A model generated the notes under the pieces. The model was given only the letters and a program-made list of their open reading frames with translations, searched no databases and was not told where the DNA came from. DNA of 55,813 nt from Chloroflexota bacterium. Its GTDB lineage: Bacteria; Chloroflexota; Dormibacteria; Dormibacterales; Dormibacteraceae. This document shows, piece by piece, positions 35,782 through 44,875 of this stretch. The position numbers were made by a program, and so were the translations under genes. Location of the stretch: NCBI GenBank assembly GCA_005881275.1, contig VBEF01000019.1, positions 1 through 55,813 on the forward strand. Direction: 5' to 3'. How positions within the stretch are numbered: position 1 is the stretch's first letter; the number at the start of each line of letters is the position of its first letter.

Positions 35782-37184
35782 CAGCTCTCGGCTTTCATGA
35801 CCGGAAACAGGATCACGTCACGCACCGACGGCTGATCGTTCAGGAGCATCACCAGCCGATCGATTCCTACTCCCAGACCACCGCACGGCGGCAATCCGTA
35901 TTCCACTGCGCGCAGAAAGTCTTCGTCCATGGGATGCGCTTCGACGTTGCCGGCCGCACGCTTGGCGGCCTGCGCTTCGAAGCGAGCGCGTTGATCGATT
36001 GGATCGGTCAGCTCGGTGAAGGCGTTGGCATACTCGCGGCCGAGGATGATCAGTTCAAAGCGCTCCACGAATCGCGGATCGTCCTCTCGCGGTCGCGCCA
36101 GGGGCGAGACTTCGACCGGATAGTCGAGCACGAAGGTCGGCTGACGGAGCCGCGCCTGCACGTGTTCCTCGAACAGGTCGTTCAGCTCCTCACCGACCGC
36201 ATGCCTACCGGTGTGTTCCAGGACAAGGTCAGCCATTCGTTCGCGGCGAAATGGCGGCGTCAGATTGACCGACTCGCCCTCGTAGGCCGTTTCCAGCGGC
36301 CGCCCGGCGGCCATCGCGGAGACCACTATCAGATCCTCGGTGAGCTGCATCATGTCCTCGTAGTCTGCGTAAGCCTGGTAACACTCGAGCAGCGTGAACT
36401 CAGGATTGTGGCGCGGCGACAGGCCCTCGTTGCGAAAGACGCGGCCGACCTCGTAGACGCGCTCGAACCCGCCTACGAGCAGCCGTTTCAGGTGCAGCTC
36501 CAACGCGATGCGGAGAAAGAGGTCGCGATCCAGCGAGTTGTGATGCGTCAGGAATGGCCGCGCGTGGCCGCCGCCGGGAATTTCCTGCAGCACCGGTGTC
36601 TCGACGTCGATGAACCCACGCTCGTCGAGCAAGCCTCGGATCGAGGTGATGATCTTGCTCCGTGCGCGAAACACCTCGCGCACCTGCGGGTTGGCGATCA
36701 GGTCTACGTACCGCTGCCGGTAGCGGATCTCGACGTCCTTCAAGCCGTGCCATTTCTCAGGCAAGGGCCGCAGTGACTTCGTCAGCAGCTGGAACGAATG
36801 CACCTCGAGCGTGATCTCACCACGCCTGGTCTTGAAGATAGGCCCTGTCACGCCGACGATATCGCCCACGTCGAGGTCGGCGAAGCGCGCGAAATTTTCA
36901 TCTCCAAGGACGTTGCGGTTGGCCATGAGTTGAATTCGGCCACGGGCGTCCTGAAGGTCGGCGAAGACGAGCCCTCCCTGAAGGCGCTTCACCATCAGCC
37001 GTCCCGCCAACGTCACCGGATTGGTGCGCTCGGCGTCTCCCAGCAGCGCCTTCGCCGTCTCGGACGTGTGGGTTGGCTTGAATCCCCGCGAATAGGGGTC
37101 GACGCCCGCCGCGCGAAGCCGCTCCAACTTCTCGCGGCGATCGCGCATGACAGCAGGCAGATCGAGCTCTTTCTCTTCCGTCAC
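35781..37184 (-). CDS. lysS: Lysyl-tRNA synthetase, class II
   Basis: 467 residues. The OB-fold anticodon-binding domain (~55-150, VTLAGRLMVKRLQGGLVFADLQD) precedes the class II core: motif 2 with GRVFRNEGLSPRHNPEFTLLE near residue 235 and motif 3 GLGVGIDRLVMLL near residue 435. It charges tRNA-Lys. The gene lies between the MBL hydrolase (19 bases) and serS (one-base overlap), forming a translation pair. Confidence 0.97.
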   Translation of the reverse strand: MTEEKELDLPAVMRDRREKLERLRAAGVDPYSRGFKPTHTSETAKALLGDAERTNPVTLAGRLMVKRLQGGLVFADLQDARGRIQLMANRNVLGDENFARFADLDVGDIVGVTGPIFKTRRGEITLEVHSFQLLTKSLRPLPEKWHGLKDVEIRYRQRYVDLIANPQVREVFRARSKIITSIRGLLDERGFIDVETPVLQEIPGGGHARPFLTHHNSLDRDLFLRIALELHLKRLLVGGFERVYEVGRVFRNEGLSPRHNPEFTLLECYQAYADYEDMMQLTEDLIVVSAMAAGRPLETAYEGESVNLTPPFRRERMADLVLEHTGRHAVGEELNDLFEEHVQARLRQPTFVLDYPVEVSPLARPREDDPRFVERFELIILGREYANAFTELTDPIDQRARFEAQAAKRAAGNVEAHPMDEDFLRAVEYGLPPCGGLGVGIDRLVMLLNDQPSVRDVILFPVMKAES

Positions 37185-37203
37185 GATCGAAAAAGAGTAG
37201 CGG

Positions 37204-38052
37204 CTAGACGGTGAGCTCCTGTTCCTCCGCGGCGGGAAACGAGTTCACATCGGCGCCTCCGGCGGCGCGGTGGTTGCCAAGCGCTTGCTCGATCAGCGCA
37301 TCGACGTCCGTGTCTGAATGCAGAGGGTCATGATGGAAAAACGCCAGCTCCTTGACTCCTGCCTGCTCGGCCAGCGCCAGCGACTGCTCATATGTCGAAT
37401 GACCGAAGCCGGCATGGGTCTTGTACTCCTCGGCGCTGTACTGCGCGTCGTGGACCAGCAGGTCCGAGTCGCGACACCAGTTGGCCAGGTCCTTCAGCGT
37501 TCCGTTGGAGCCGTTGGCGAACAGCGCGATCTCGTTGTCGGTCGCAAATGTGAAGCGCGAGGTGCCCTCATCGATCCGGTAGCCGAACGTCGGAATTGGA
37601 TGCATCAAAAGATGCGGCGTGATGCGCAGCGCACCGACGTCGAAGGTCTCTCCGGGGTTCCGCTCGATGAATTCCATCTCGGCCGGCATGTGGCTCAAAC
37701 GAACCGGAAAGTAGGCGGGATCGGTCTGGTCTGCGAATGCGGCCTGCAGCGACTTTGCGGAACCGGCCGGCCCGACGATGGTGAGGTGCGTCCCCGGCAC
37801 GAAGGCCGGAAGAAAAAACGGAAAACCCTGGATGTGATCGAGGTGCGTGTGGGTGATCAACAGATGGGCCTGCAGCGGCTCAGTCGGGCTGAACGTGCTC
37901 CCCAGCTCGGCGATGCCGGACCCGGAATCGATCACCAGCAGGTTGTCTTCCTTGTCCCGGACCTCGATGCAGGTCGTGTTGCCGCCGTAGCGAAGGGTGC
38001 GGCGCCCAGGGGTGGGGCGGGTGCCTCGCGTGCCCCAGAACTTGATCCTCAT
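37204..38052 (-). CDS. MBL-fold metallo-hydrolase
   Basis: 282 residues of the metallo-beta-lactamase fold: [12 protein letters not shown] at the start, [14 protein letters not shown] (HxHxDH zinc motif) near residue 67, [19 protein letters not shown] and [23 protein letters not shown]. This branch resembles cyclic-nucleotide phosphodiesterase and RNase-Z-like hydrolases. The start overlaps the stop of the upstream HD-GYP fragment (ATGA), hinting at a shared signalling-nucleotide role, which is inference only. Confidence 0.8.
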   Translation of the reverse strand: MRIKFWGTRGTRPTPGRRTLRYGGNTTCIEVRDKEDNLLVIDSGSGIAELGSTFSPTEPLQAHLLITHTHLDHIQGFPFFLPAFVPGTHLTIVGPAGSAKSLQAAFADQTDPAYFPVRLSHMPAEMEFIERNPGETFDVGALRITPHLLMHPIPTFGYRIDEGTSRFTFATDNEIALFANGSNGTLKDLANWCRDSDLLVHDAQYSAEEYKTHAGFGHSTYEQSLALAEQAGVKELAFFHHDPLHSDTDVDALIEQALGNHRAAGGADVNSFPAAEEQELTV

Positions 38053-38393
38053 CTCGCGGCCATGGGTTGGTAGATCCTCTTCTCGACGAAGATTTCAAGT
38101 AGGTCCTGGTCGAGCTTTCCCTGCTTGGCCTCTTCATGGAGGATGTCCAGCGCGGTGGCCGGCGGAACCGCCCTCTTGTATGGCCGGTCCTGCGCGGTCA
38201 ACGCATCGTAGATGTCGGAGATCGTCATCATTCGAGCCTGCAGCGGGATCTGATCACCGGCCAATCCACGCGGATAACCGGATCCGTCCAGCTTTTCGTG
38301 ATGACCGTACGCGATCTCTGGAATGCCTTTCATCACGGGTGTCCACGGGATCTTGGTGAGGAAGTGGAAGCTGTGCGTGACGTGTGACTCCAT
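38049..38393 (-). CDS. HD-GYP phosphodiesterase, C-terminal half (split gene)
   Basis: 114 residues beginning with the ATG directly after the TAG of the upstream frame and in the same frame. It contains [16 protein letters not shown], then the HD-GYP signature [19 protein letters not shown] and [18 protein letters not shown]. These supply the second part of the metal site; the first part (HDFGKVGV) is in the preceding ORF. AGGAG nine bases before the ATG could start this half independently. The stop is coupled to the MBL gene. Either a nonsense-interrupted gene, a readthrough product or a genuine two-chain enzyme. Confidence 0.75.
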   Translation of the reverse strand: MESHVTHSFHFLTKIPWTPVMKGIPEIAYGHHEKLDGSGYPRGLAGDQIPLQARMMTISDIYDALTAQDRPYKRAVPPATALDILHEEAKQGKLDQDLLEIFVEKRIYQPMAAR

Positions 38394-39893
38394 CTAGAGA
38401 CGCTCCTGCGGGTCGAGAGTGCCCTTGCGGATGCTCAGGAAACGAAACTCTTGCGGCTCGAGCATCGGATGCGGATTGCCACTGATGTCGTAATAGGTTT
38501 GCTGCGAGAGGAATTCGAGCATCGACGCCTTGTCTTCGGGCATAACCGTCGGCTCGTTCGCCGCGGCGATGCTGTTCACCCATTCGTTGAGCTGGGCCAG
38601 CTCCGCTGTCAGGCGGCGATCGATCTCGTCGATGGTGGACCCGTTGCGATCGGCCTTCATCGCTTCGAGCTTCTCCGTCGCGTACTTGACCTGAACTGAC
38701 CGCTCGATGAACTCAAAACGGGCCCGGATGACCTCGAGCTGGCCCGGGACCAGCTTTTTGGCCTTGATGAGGATGTGTTCGCGCACGCCGACCTTGCCGA
38801 AGTCGTGCAAGAGACATGCATACCGAAGCTCCTTGAGCTGGTCCTCACCGAGATGGACGTTGCGATAGGTCCCTGTCGCGATCTCGTTGATGGCGCGAGC
38901 CAACCTGGTGGTCAGACCCTCCACGCGACCCGAGTGACCGGCGGTGCTCGGGTCTCTCTGCTCGATCGCGGTCACGCTCGCCTGGACGAAACCGTCGAAC
39001 AGGGCCTGGATCGAATCGAGCAAGCTCTTGTTGTCCAGCGCGACCGCAGCCTGGCTGGCGATCGATTCGATCATCTCGACGTCATCGGGCTGGAAGCTGA
39101 CCACCTCGGTCCCGACGTTGTCGATCGTCAACTTGGTCTCATATCGCTTCTTGGCGTTGATCAGCTGGACTGCACCCACGACATCGTTGTGGTAGTCGCG
39201 CATAGGGACCGTGAGCATCGACTTGGTCCGGTAGCCGAACTGGGCGTCGAAGCTCTTGCCGCCGACGGGCTTGCCCGGCGGCGGGTTGTAGGCATCGTCG
39301 TAAATCTGGCTCTTGCCTACCGACACCGTGTAACCCACAACCGACTTCTCGTTCACCGGGACCTTGAATGCCTGATAGGTGCTCTTGTCGAGCGAATGGT
39401 TCTGGCTCGACGCCAGGAACAGCTTTGGGCCGCTGTCCTCATCCATCTTCAGCCACAGGCTGGCGCCGTCCGCGTGCGTCAGCTGGCGCATCGTCGTGAG
39501 GATGAACGACTGCAGGCGTTCTATGTCCTTCTCGGCAGAAAGGGCAACGCCGATCCGGTTCAGCTCGCGAAACTGGCGGTGGCGGCGATGCGCTTCGGCC
39601 TCCAGCTGCGTCATCTGCTGCTTGAGGACAACGTTTTCCATCCCGATACGGATGAGCTCGCGCACGGCCGACGGGGACGCGTCGGCAGGCAACTCGATCG
39701 CCATCAGATCAAGCTGCTCTGGCGCCTTCTGGCCGGGGGCTAGGAGGACGAGCGCCGGGCGTTCGATCTGCTCCATGCCTGGCAGGTCCTGTACGTCCAG
39801 GCCCGTCGCCGCCAGGCTGGGCAGCCGGACTGCGTCGAGCACGTAAAGGTGGAATTTCGGCGCCGTCTTCATAGACGGGCTACGTTCTAGCAC
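38394..39893 (-). CDS. GAF + HD-GYP phosphodiesterase, N-terminal part (split gene)
   Basis: 499 residues from a GTG at 39893, or 492 from ATG 39872, which avoids overlapping coaX. Residues 1-90 resemble a degenerate receiver-like domain, ~110-292 is a GAF sensor (DGASLWLKM, KSMLTVPMRDYHNDVVGAVQLINAK), and from ~310 the HD-GYP domain begins (GHSGRVEGLT, then HDFGKVGVREHIL at 363-375). An insertion of ~80 residues rich in charged helices follows. The frame then ends in TAG just before the second half of the domain. HD-GYP proteins hydrolyse cyclic di-GMP or related dinucleotides. Confidence 0.8.
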   Translation of the reverse strand: MLERSPSMKTAPKFHLYVLDAVRLPSLAATGLDVQDLPGMEQIERPALVLLAPGQKAPEQLDLMAIELPADASPSAVRELIRIGMENVVLKQQMTQLEAEAHRRHRQFRELNRIGVALSAEKDIERLQSFILTTMRQLTHADGASLWLKMDEDSGPKLFLASSQNHSLDKSTYQAFKVPVNEKSVVGYTVSVGKSQIYDDAYNPPPGKPVGGKSFDAQFGYRTKSMLTVPMRDYHNDVVGAVQLINAKKRYETKLTIDNVGTEVVSFQPDDVEMIESIASQAAVALDNKSLLDSIQALFDGFVQASVTAIEQRDPSTAGHSGRVEGLTTRLARAINEIATGTYRNVHLGEDQLKELRYACLLHDFGKVGVREHILIKAKKLVPGQLEVIRARFEFIERSVQVKYATEKLEAMKADRNGSTIDEIDRRLTAELAQLNEWVNSIAAANEPTVMPEDKASMLEFLSQQTYYDISGNPHPMLEPQEFRFLSIRKGTLDPQERL

Positions 39894-40662
39894 CCCCGTC
39901 CGAGTTTTGAGCGTAGATAAGGCGTAAACCGTCGAGAGTCAGCAGCGGGTCGGTCGTTTCTATGACGTGGGTCAGTCCCGCGACGAGTGAGGCCTGGCCG
40001 CCGGTGGCCACGACCCTCGCCTTGCCGCCGAGCTCGTCGACCATCCGCTTGACCATGCCCTCGACCTGGGCCACGAAGCCCCAGACCAGGCCGGACTGGA
40101 TCGAGGCCACGGTGTTGCGGCCGATCACCGAGTCGGGCGCGATCGGCTCGACCCGGCGAAGCATCGCCGTATGGGAGACCAGGGCGTCCAGGGAGATCTC
40201 GACCCCGGGCGCGATCGCTCCGCCCAGGTAGTCGCCATCGGCGTTGATCGCGTCGTAGGTGACCGCCGTTCCGAAGTCGATCACCACCACCGGGCCGCCG
40301 TACTTGGAGTACGCGGCGAGCGCGTTCGCGATCCGGTCGGCGCCAACATCCTTCGGGTTGTCGTAGCGGATTCGGACGCTGGTCTTGATCCCGGGGCCAA
40401 CCATCACCGGCTCGCACTTGAGGTACCGGCGCGAAGCCTCAACCAGGGCGGCATTGATGGTTGGGACGACGCTCGAGATGACGACGCCAGTGACGACGTC
40501 CAGCTCGAAACCGCGGAGCTCGAACAGCTGGCGCAGCTCTACGGCCATCTCGTCGGCGGTCTGTTCCCGGTGCGACGTGACGCGCCAGTCCGCGGCGAGG
40601 CGGTCCCCGTCGAATAGGGCGAGGGTCACGTTGGTGTTGCCGACGTCGACCGCGAGCAGCAT
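39880..40662 (-). CDS. coaX: Type III pantothenate kinase
   Basis: 260 residues. The ASKHA phosphate-1 loop LLAVDVGNTNVTLALFDG, YDNPKDVGADRIANALAA (pantothenate-site Asp/Arg), VVVIDFGTAVTYDAI and GGAIAPGVEIS are all standard CoaX motifs. It performs the first step of coenzyme A synthesis and is not inhibited by CoA. Fourteen bases separate it from argH. Confidence 0.96.
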   Translation of the reverse strand: MLLAVDVGNTNVTLALFDGDRLAADWRVTSHREQTADEMAVELRQLFELRGFELDVVTGVVISSVVPTINAALVEASRRYLKCEPVMVGPGIKTSVRIRYDNPKDVGADRIANALAAYSKYGGPVVVIDFGTAVTYDAINADGDYLGGAIAPGVEISLDALVSHTAMLRRVEPIAPDSVIGRNTVASIQSGLVWGFVAQVEGMVKRMVDELGGKARVVATGGQASLVAGLTHVIETTDPLLTLDGLRLIYAQNSDGGART

Positions 40663-40676
40663 GGGCGGCCCGAACT

Positions 40677-42047
40677 CTACCTTGGAAGAGGAGGCGGGTG
40701 ACCTTCGCCCCAGAGGAGCAGGTCGGCGGCCTCACGACGTATGGCCCTGGCTCTGGCGGCCACACGGCGCGGATGCGGCCCGCCGGGGAGATCGCGCTTT
40801 GCCACGGACGCTTTGGCGTCCCAGGGAGCCGTGAAGCTGCCGTCGCGAACCTGTCGCCCGACCTGGTCGTGCGCGTTCCGGAACGGAGTGCCCCGGCGGA
40901 CCAGCTCCTCCGCCACGTCTGTGGCGACCAGTCCGACATCCCCCGCGGCGGCCTCGAGGCGCTCGCGGTCGAACTCGAGATGCTCGACCAGAAGCGCCGC
41001 CGCCTCCAGGCAGTCGAACATGTTGTCGACCGTCGCGAAGAGCGGCGGCTTGTCTTCCTGCAGATCGCGGTCGTAAGCGAGAGGAAGCCCCTTGAGGGTC
41101 GTGGCCAACGCGACGAAGCTGCCCACCGCCCGGCCAGAACGTCCCCGAAGAAGCTCGGCCACATCCGGATTCCTCTTCTGAGGCATCAAGCTCGACCCCG
41201 TGGCGATCTCGTCCGCAAGCTTGACGAAGCCAAACTCGGTCGTGGCCCACAAAACGACGTCTTCGCCAAACCGGCTCAGATGGATCGCAGCAACTGTGCA
41301 GGCATATGCGAGGTCAAGCGCGAAGTCTCGGTCGGAGACGGCATCGATGCTGTTCTTGGTCAGTCGATCGAAACCAAGCTCGCGCGCGAGGACGTCTCGC
41401 TCGAGGGGCAGCGTCGATGCGGCCAGCGCTCCCGAACCGAGCGGCATCTCATCGGCCGCGTCGTACGCGTGCCGAAATCGTGTCGCGTCGCGACGCAGGG
41501 GCTCGGCGTGGGCGAGCAAGTGATGGCCCAGCGTCACCGGCTGGGCTCGCTGCAGATGGGTGTATCCGGGCATGATCCAGCCGGCGTGCGCTTCTGCCTG
41601 GTCCGCGAGCGCGTTCACGAGGTTGGCCAGGCCGACGGTGGCTTCCACCGCGGCATCCCGACAGAAAAGGCGCAGGTCGAGCGCGACCTGGTCGTTGCGC
41701 GATCGCCCCGCGTGCAGCGCCGCGCCCGCCGGCGTGATCTCGATGAGGCGCCGTTCGATCGCGGTGTGGATGTCCTCGTCCTCGAGCTTGAAATCGAACT
41801 TGTCGCCGTCGAGCTCGCGCTGGATCTGTCTCAGGCCACGTTCTATCGCCGCGACCTGCCGGGCCGAGAGGACGCCCGACGCGGCCAGGCCGCGCGCGTG
41901 CGCGAGGCTGCCTGCGATGTCGTACGGATACAGCTCGAAGTCGACCGCGAGCGAAGATGAGAAGCGCTCCAGCTCAGGCAGCAGGGCTCGGTTGAAACGG
42001 CCGCCCCATAGCTTGCCGGCTTTCCTCTTAGGTGTCTTGCTGGCTAT
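40677..42047 (-). CDS. argH: Argininosuccinate lyase (probable ATA start)
   Basis: 456 residues if started at the ATA at 42047. The first in-frame ATG/GTG/TTG is a GTG at 41648, inside the conserved core. Upstream in the same frame lie LWGGRF, EDEDIHTAIERRL and HAGRSRNDQVALDLRL, all essential ArgH blocks. The signature GSSLMPQKRNPD with the catalytic Ser is intact. The N-terminus from the ATA reads (M)ASKTPKRKAGKLWGGRF, and ATA overlaps the argG TAG as ATAG, mirroring the ATGA overlaps elsewhere; AAAAGG lies eight bases before it. It splits argininosuccinate into arginine and fumarate. A sequencing error is the alternative. Confidence 0.88.
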   Translation of the reverse strand: MASKTPKRKAGKLWGGRFNRALLPELERFSSSLAVDFELYPYDIAGSLAHARGLAASGVLSARQVAAIERGLRQIQRELDGDKFDFKLEDEDIHTAIERRLIEITPAGAALHAGRSRNDQVALDLRLFCRDAAVEATVGLANLVNALADQAEAHAGWIMPGYTHLQRAQPVTLGHHLLAHAEPLRRDATRFRHAYDAADEMPLGSGALAASTLPLERDVLARELGFDRLTKNSIDAVSDRDFALDLAYACTVAAIHLSRFGEDVVLWATTEFGFVKLADEIATGSSLMPQKRNPDVAELLRGRSGRAVGSFVALATTLKGLPLAYDRDLQEDKPPLFATVDNMFDCLEAAALLVEHLEFDRERLEAAAGDVGLVATDVAEELVRRGTPFRNAHDQVGRQVRDGSFTAPWDAKASVAKRDLPGGPHPRRVAARARAIRREAADLLLWGEGHPPPLPR

Positions 42048-43309
42048 GGTGCGAGCCTTTTCGGGTCTCCCAGCAGCTTGCCCAGCTCGCGCGCATGGAG
42101 CTGTCCCTGGACCCGCGCCGCCGTGCGCAGACCCATCCCCCAGAGCTTGATGAACCCGGCGGATGCGGACTGGTCGAACTCGTCGCCCTTGCCATAGGTG
42201 GCAAGCCCGTGCTGGTAGAGCTGGTGCGGCCCCTTCCGGCCCACAACCTGGGCTGAACCTTTGTAGAGCTTGAGCCGCACGTCACCGGTGACGTGTCGCT
42301 GCGTCTCCGCCACGAAGGCGTAGAGGGCATCGCGGAGCGGGCTGAACCACAGCCCGTCGTACACCATCTGCGCCCACTGCTGTGCGACCAGGTCCTTGAA
42401 CCTGGCGACCTCTTTGGGCATGGTGATGTCCTCGAGCGCCTGGTGCGCTTGAAGCAAAAGCACGGCCGCGGGCGCCTCATAGATCTCGCGCGACTTGATG
42501 CCGATGAGCCGGTTCTCGAGATGGTCGATCCGGCCCACGCCGTTCTCGCCCCCGATCCGATTCAAAGCAGAAACGAGGTCCAAACCCGACACGGGCTTGC
42601 CGTCGAGCGCGACGGGGAGGCCGTCTTTGAATCCGACCTCGACATAGGTCGGCTCATCCGGGCACTGTCGCGGATCTCGCGTCCATTGATACACGTCCTT
42701 GGGCGGCTCCGCCCACGGATCCTCGAGCACGCCGGCTTCGATCGAGCGTCCCCACAGGTTCTCATCGGTGGAGTAAGGGGAACGTGTCGTGGCGGGCACC
42801 TCGATGCCATGCTTGGTCGCGTACGCGATCTCGTCATCGCGGTTCATGCCCCATTCCCGGACCGGCGCGACGACCTCGAGGTCTGGGGCGAGAGCCGCCG
42901 TGGTCACGTCGAACCGCACCTGGTCGTTGCCCTTTCCGGTGCAGCCATGTGCCACCGCCTGCGCGCCCTCGCGGCGCGCGACCTCCACCATCATCGCCGC
43001 GATCAGGGGCCGGCCCAACGCAGTCGCGAGCGGGTACTCCTTTTCGTACACCGCGCCCGCCTGGAGAGACGGCCACACAAAAAGCTGGAGGAAAGGAAGC
43101 CTTCCGTCGGCGACGTAGGCCGCCGACGCGCCTGTTTTCAAGGCGCGCGCCTGGATCGCGTCGAGATCCTTTTTCTCGCCCAGGTCGACCGTGAACGCGA
43201 TTACGTCCCAGCCCTGGTCTTTCAACCATCGAATCGCGACCGAGGTGTCGAGCCCACCTGAATAGGCCAAAACCACTTTCTTGCCGTTGTCGAGTTTCTT
43301 ATCCGGCAT
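42044..43309 (-). CDS. argG: Argininosuccinate synthase
   Basis: 421 residues. LAYSGGLDTSVAIRWL is the PP-loop ATP site, HGCTGKGNDQVRF the citrulline/aspartate-binding block, and TRSPYSTDENLWGRS the third signature. It joins citrulline and aspartate using ATP. Its start overlaps the argR stop by 11 bases. Confidence 0.97.
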   Translation of the reverse strand: MPDKKLDNGKKVVLAYSGGLDTSVAIRWLKDQGWDVIAFTVDLGEKKDLDAIQARALKTGASAAYVADGRLPFLQLFVWPSLQAGAVYEKEYPLATALGRPLIAAMMVEVARREGAQAVAHGCTGKGNDQVRFDVTTAALAPDLEVVAPVREWGMNRDDEIAYATKHGIEVPATTRSPYSTDENLWGRSIEAGVLEDPWAEPPKDVYQWTRDPRQCPDEPTYVEVGFKDGLPVALDGKPVSGLDLVSALNRIGGENGVGRIDHLENRLIGIKSREIYEAPAAVLLLQAHQALEDITMPKEVARFKDLVAQQWAQMVYDGLWFSPLRDALYAFVAETQRHVTGDVRLKLYKGSAQVVGRKGPHQLYQHGLATYGKGDEFDQSASAGFIKLWGMGLRTAARVQGQLHARELGKLLGDPKRLAP

Positions 43310-43706
43310 CGGCGAGCAGGTTCTTCAAAGCCCGAACCGCCCCGCGCTGGCGCAGCACGGCGATGATCGTGTCGTCACCCGCGACGGTGCCGGCGATGCC
43401 CGGGAGCGCGGCCTCGTCGATGCGGCGCGCGACCAGGTTGGCGGTCCCCGGCGGCGTCCTGATCACCGCCATGGGTTCCACCACCTCGACCGAGAGGACG
43501 AGCTCGCGGACCAGGCCGGCCGAGCTGCGGTAGCCGGCGCCGGATCGGACCAGGCCGAGCTCCTGAATGTCACGCGAGATCGTCGCCTGGGTCGTCCGCA
43601 TGCCGCGTTTGGCCAGAGCCTCCGCGATTTCCTGCTGCGTGTGCACCGAACCGCGATTGACGAGGTTGAGGATCGCGCTGTGACGTTCTGCCTTCGTTGC
43701 GGTCAT
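43299..43706 (-). CDS. argR: Arginine repressor ArgR
   Basis: 135 residues from ATG 43706 (coupled to argD by ATGA). The N-terminal winged helix has VHTQQEIAEALAKRGMRTTQATISRDIQELGL, the classic ArgR DNA-binding signature. The C-terminal oligomerisation/arginine-binding part contains GTANLVARRIDEAALPGIAGTVAGDDTIIAV. It should bind the ARG-box-like palindrome before argC, so the operon encodes its own repressor. Confidence 0.95.
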   Translation of the reverse strand: MTATKAERHSAILNLVNRGSVHTQQEIAEALAKRGMRTTQATISRDIQELGLVRSGAGYRSSAGLVRELVLSVEVVEPMAVIRTPPGTANLVARRIDEAALPGIAGTVAGDDTIIAVLRQRGAVRALKNLLADAG

Positions 43707-44875
43707 CCGGCGACCTTGCGCATGACGGATTGGGCGCGGTCGATCTCGTTCGCGCCGATGATCAGGGGCGGGACCAGCCGGACCGAGTGATCGTCGACCG
43801 CGTTGACGATCAGCCCCGCTTCCAGACACGCATTCTGAAACGGTTTCGCCTTCGGTTCTTCGAACTCGAAGGCCTGCATCAGGCCGACGCCGCGCACGTC
43901 CTTGGCGCCAAGGTCCCCAAGGGTCGATCGAAGAAGGTCGCCCATCTCGGCCGCGTGGCCGACCAGCCCATCGCGTTCGATCACGTGCAGCACGGCCGTG
44001 GCCGCGGCGCAAGCGAGCGGATTCCCACCAAAGGTCGAGCCGTGGTCGCCCGGCTCGAAGATGTCCGCGCGCGGACTGGCCAGACAGGCCCCGATGGGAA
44101 GGCCGCCGCCCAGGCCCTTCGCCAGGGTCATGACGTCGGGCGCGATGCTCGCGTGCTGGTACGCGAACCACCTGCCGGTGCGACCCAGCCCGGTCTGAAC
44201 CTCGTCGAGGATGAGCAGCAGGTTTTTCCTGTCGCACCATACGCGGACGCGCTCGAGGTAGCCGGCAGCGGCGGGAATGACGCCGATCTCGCCCATCACC
44301 GGCTCGAGCATCACGGCGACCGTCTTTTCCGTGGTCGCCGCTTCGATCGCCTCCGCGTCGTTGTAGGCCACGTGCACGAAACCGTCGGGCAGCGGCTGGA
44401 ACGGGTCCGAGTACTTGTGCTGCCCGCCGGCCGTAACAGTCGCGAGCGTGCGGCCGTGGAAGGAGCCTGTCGTGGTGATGATCTCGAACGCCCCGTCGCG
44501 GTTGCGGGTGCCCCACTTGCGGGCGAGCTTGATCGCGGCCTCGTTTGCCTCCGCGCCGGAATTACAGAAGAAGACGCGCGAGGGGAAGGAAAGATCGACC
44601 AGGCGCCGCGCAAGCTCGACCTGGGGTTGGGTGAAGTAGAGGTTCGAGGTGTGAATCAGCTCGGCCGACTGCTTGGTGACGGCCGCCACGACTTCTGGAT
44701 GCGCGTGGCCGAGGAGATTGACGGCGATGCCAGCCACCAGGTCGAGGTACTCACGGCCCGCGTCGTCGTACAGCAGGCAGCCGCGCCCGCGGACGAAGGT
44801 GACGGGCAGGCGGCGGCCTGTCTGCATCAGGTAGCGGTCGGCCAGCTCGGGGATGCTCTTGGTCACAGAGCTCAC
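43703..44875 (-). CDS. argD: Acetylornithine aminotransferase
   Basis: 390 residues from the GTG at 44875, overlapping the argB stop (GTGA). Class III PLP aminotransferase: FFCNSGAEANEAAIKLAR, GSFHGRT, LILDEVQTGLGRTG, and the PLP Lys in TLAKGLGGGLPIGA. Converts N-acetylglutamate semialdehyde to N-acetylornithine, and often serves in lysine synthesis too. Confidence 0.95.
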   Translation of the reverse strand: MSSVTKSIPELADRYLMQTGRRLPVTFVRGRGCLLYDDAGREYLDLVAGIAVNLLGHAHPEVVAAVTKQSAELIHTSNLYFTQPQVELARRLVDLSFPSRVFFCNSGAEANEAAIKLARKWGTRNRDGAFEIITTTGSFHGRTLATVTAGGQHKYSDPFQPLPDGFVHVAYNDAEAIEAATTEKTVAVMLEPVMGEIGVIPAAAGYLERVRVWCDRKNLLLILDEVQTGLGRTGRWFAYQHASIAPDVMTLAKGLGGGLPIGACLASPRADIFEPGDHGSTFGGNPLACAAATAVLHVIERDGLVGHAAEMGDLLRSTLGDLGAKDVRGVGLMQAFEFEEPKAKPFQNACLEAGLIVNAVDDHSVRLVPPLIIGANEIDRAQSVMRKVAG

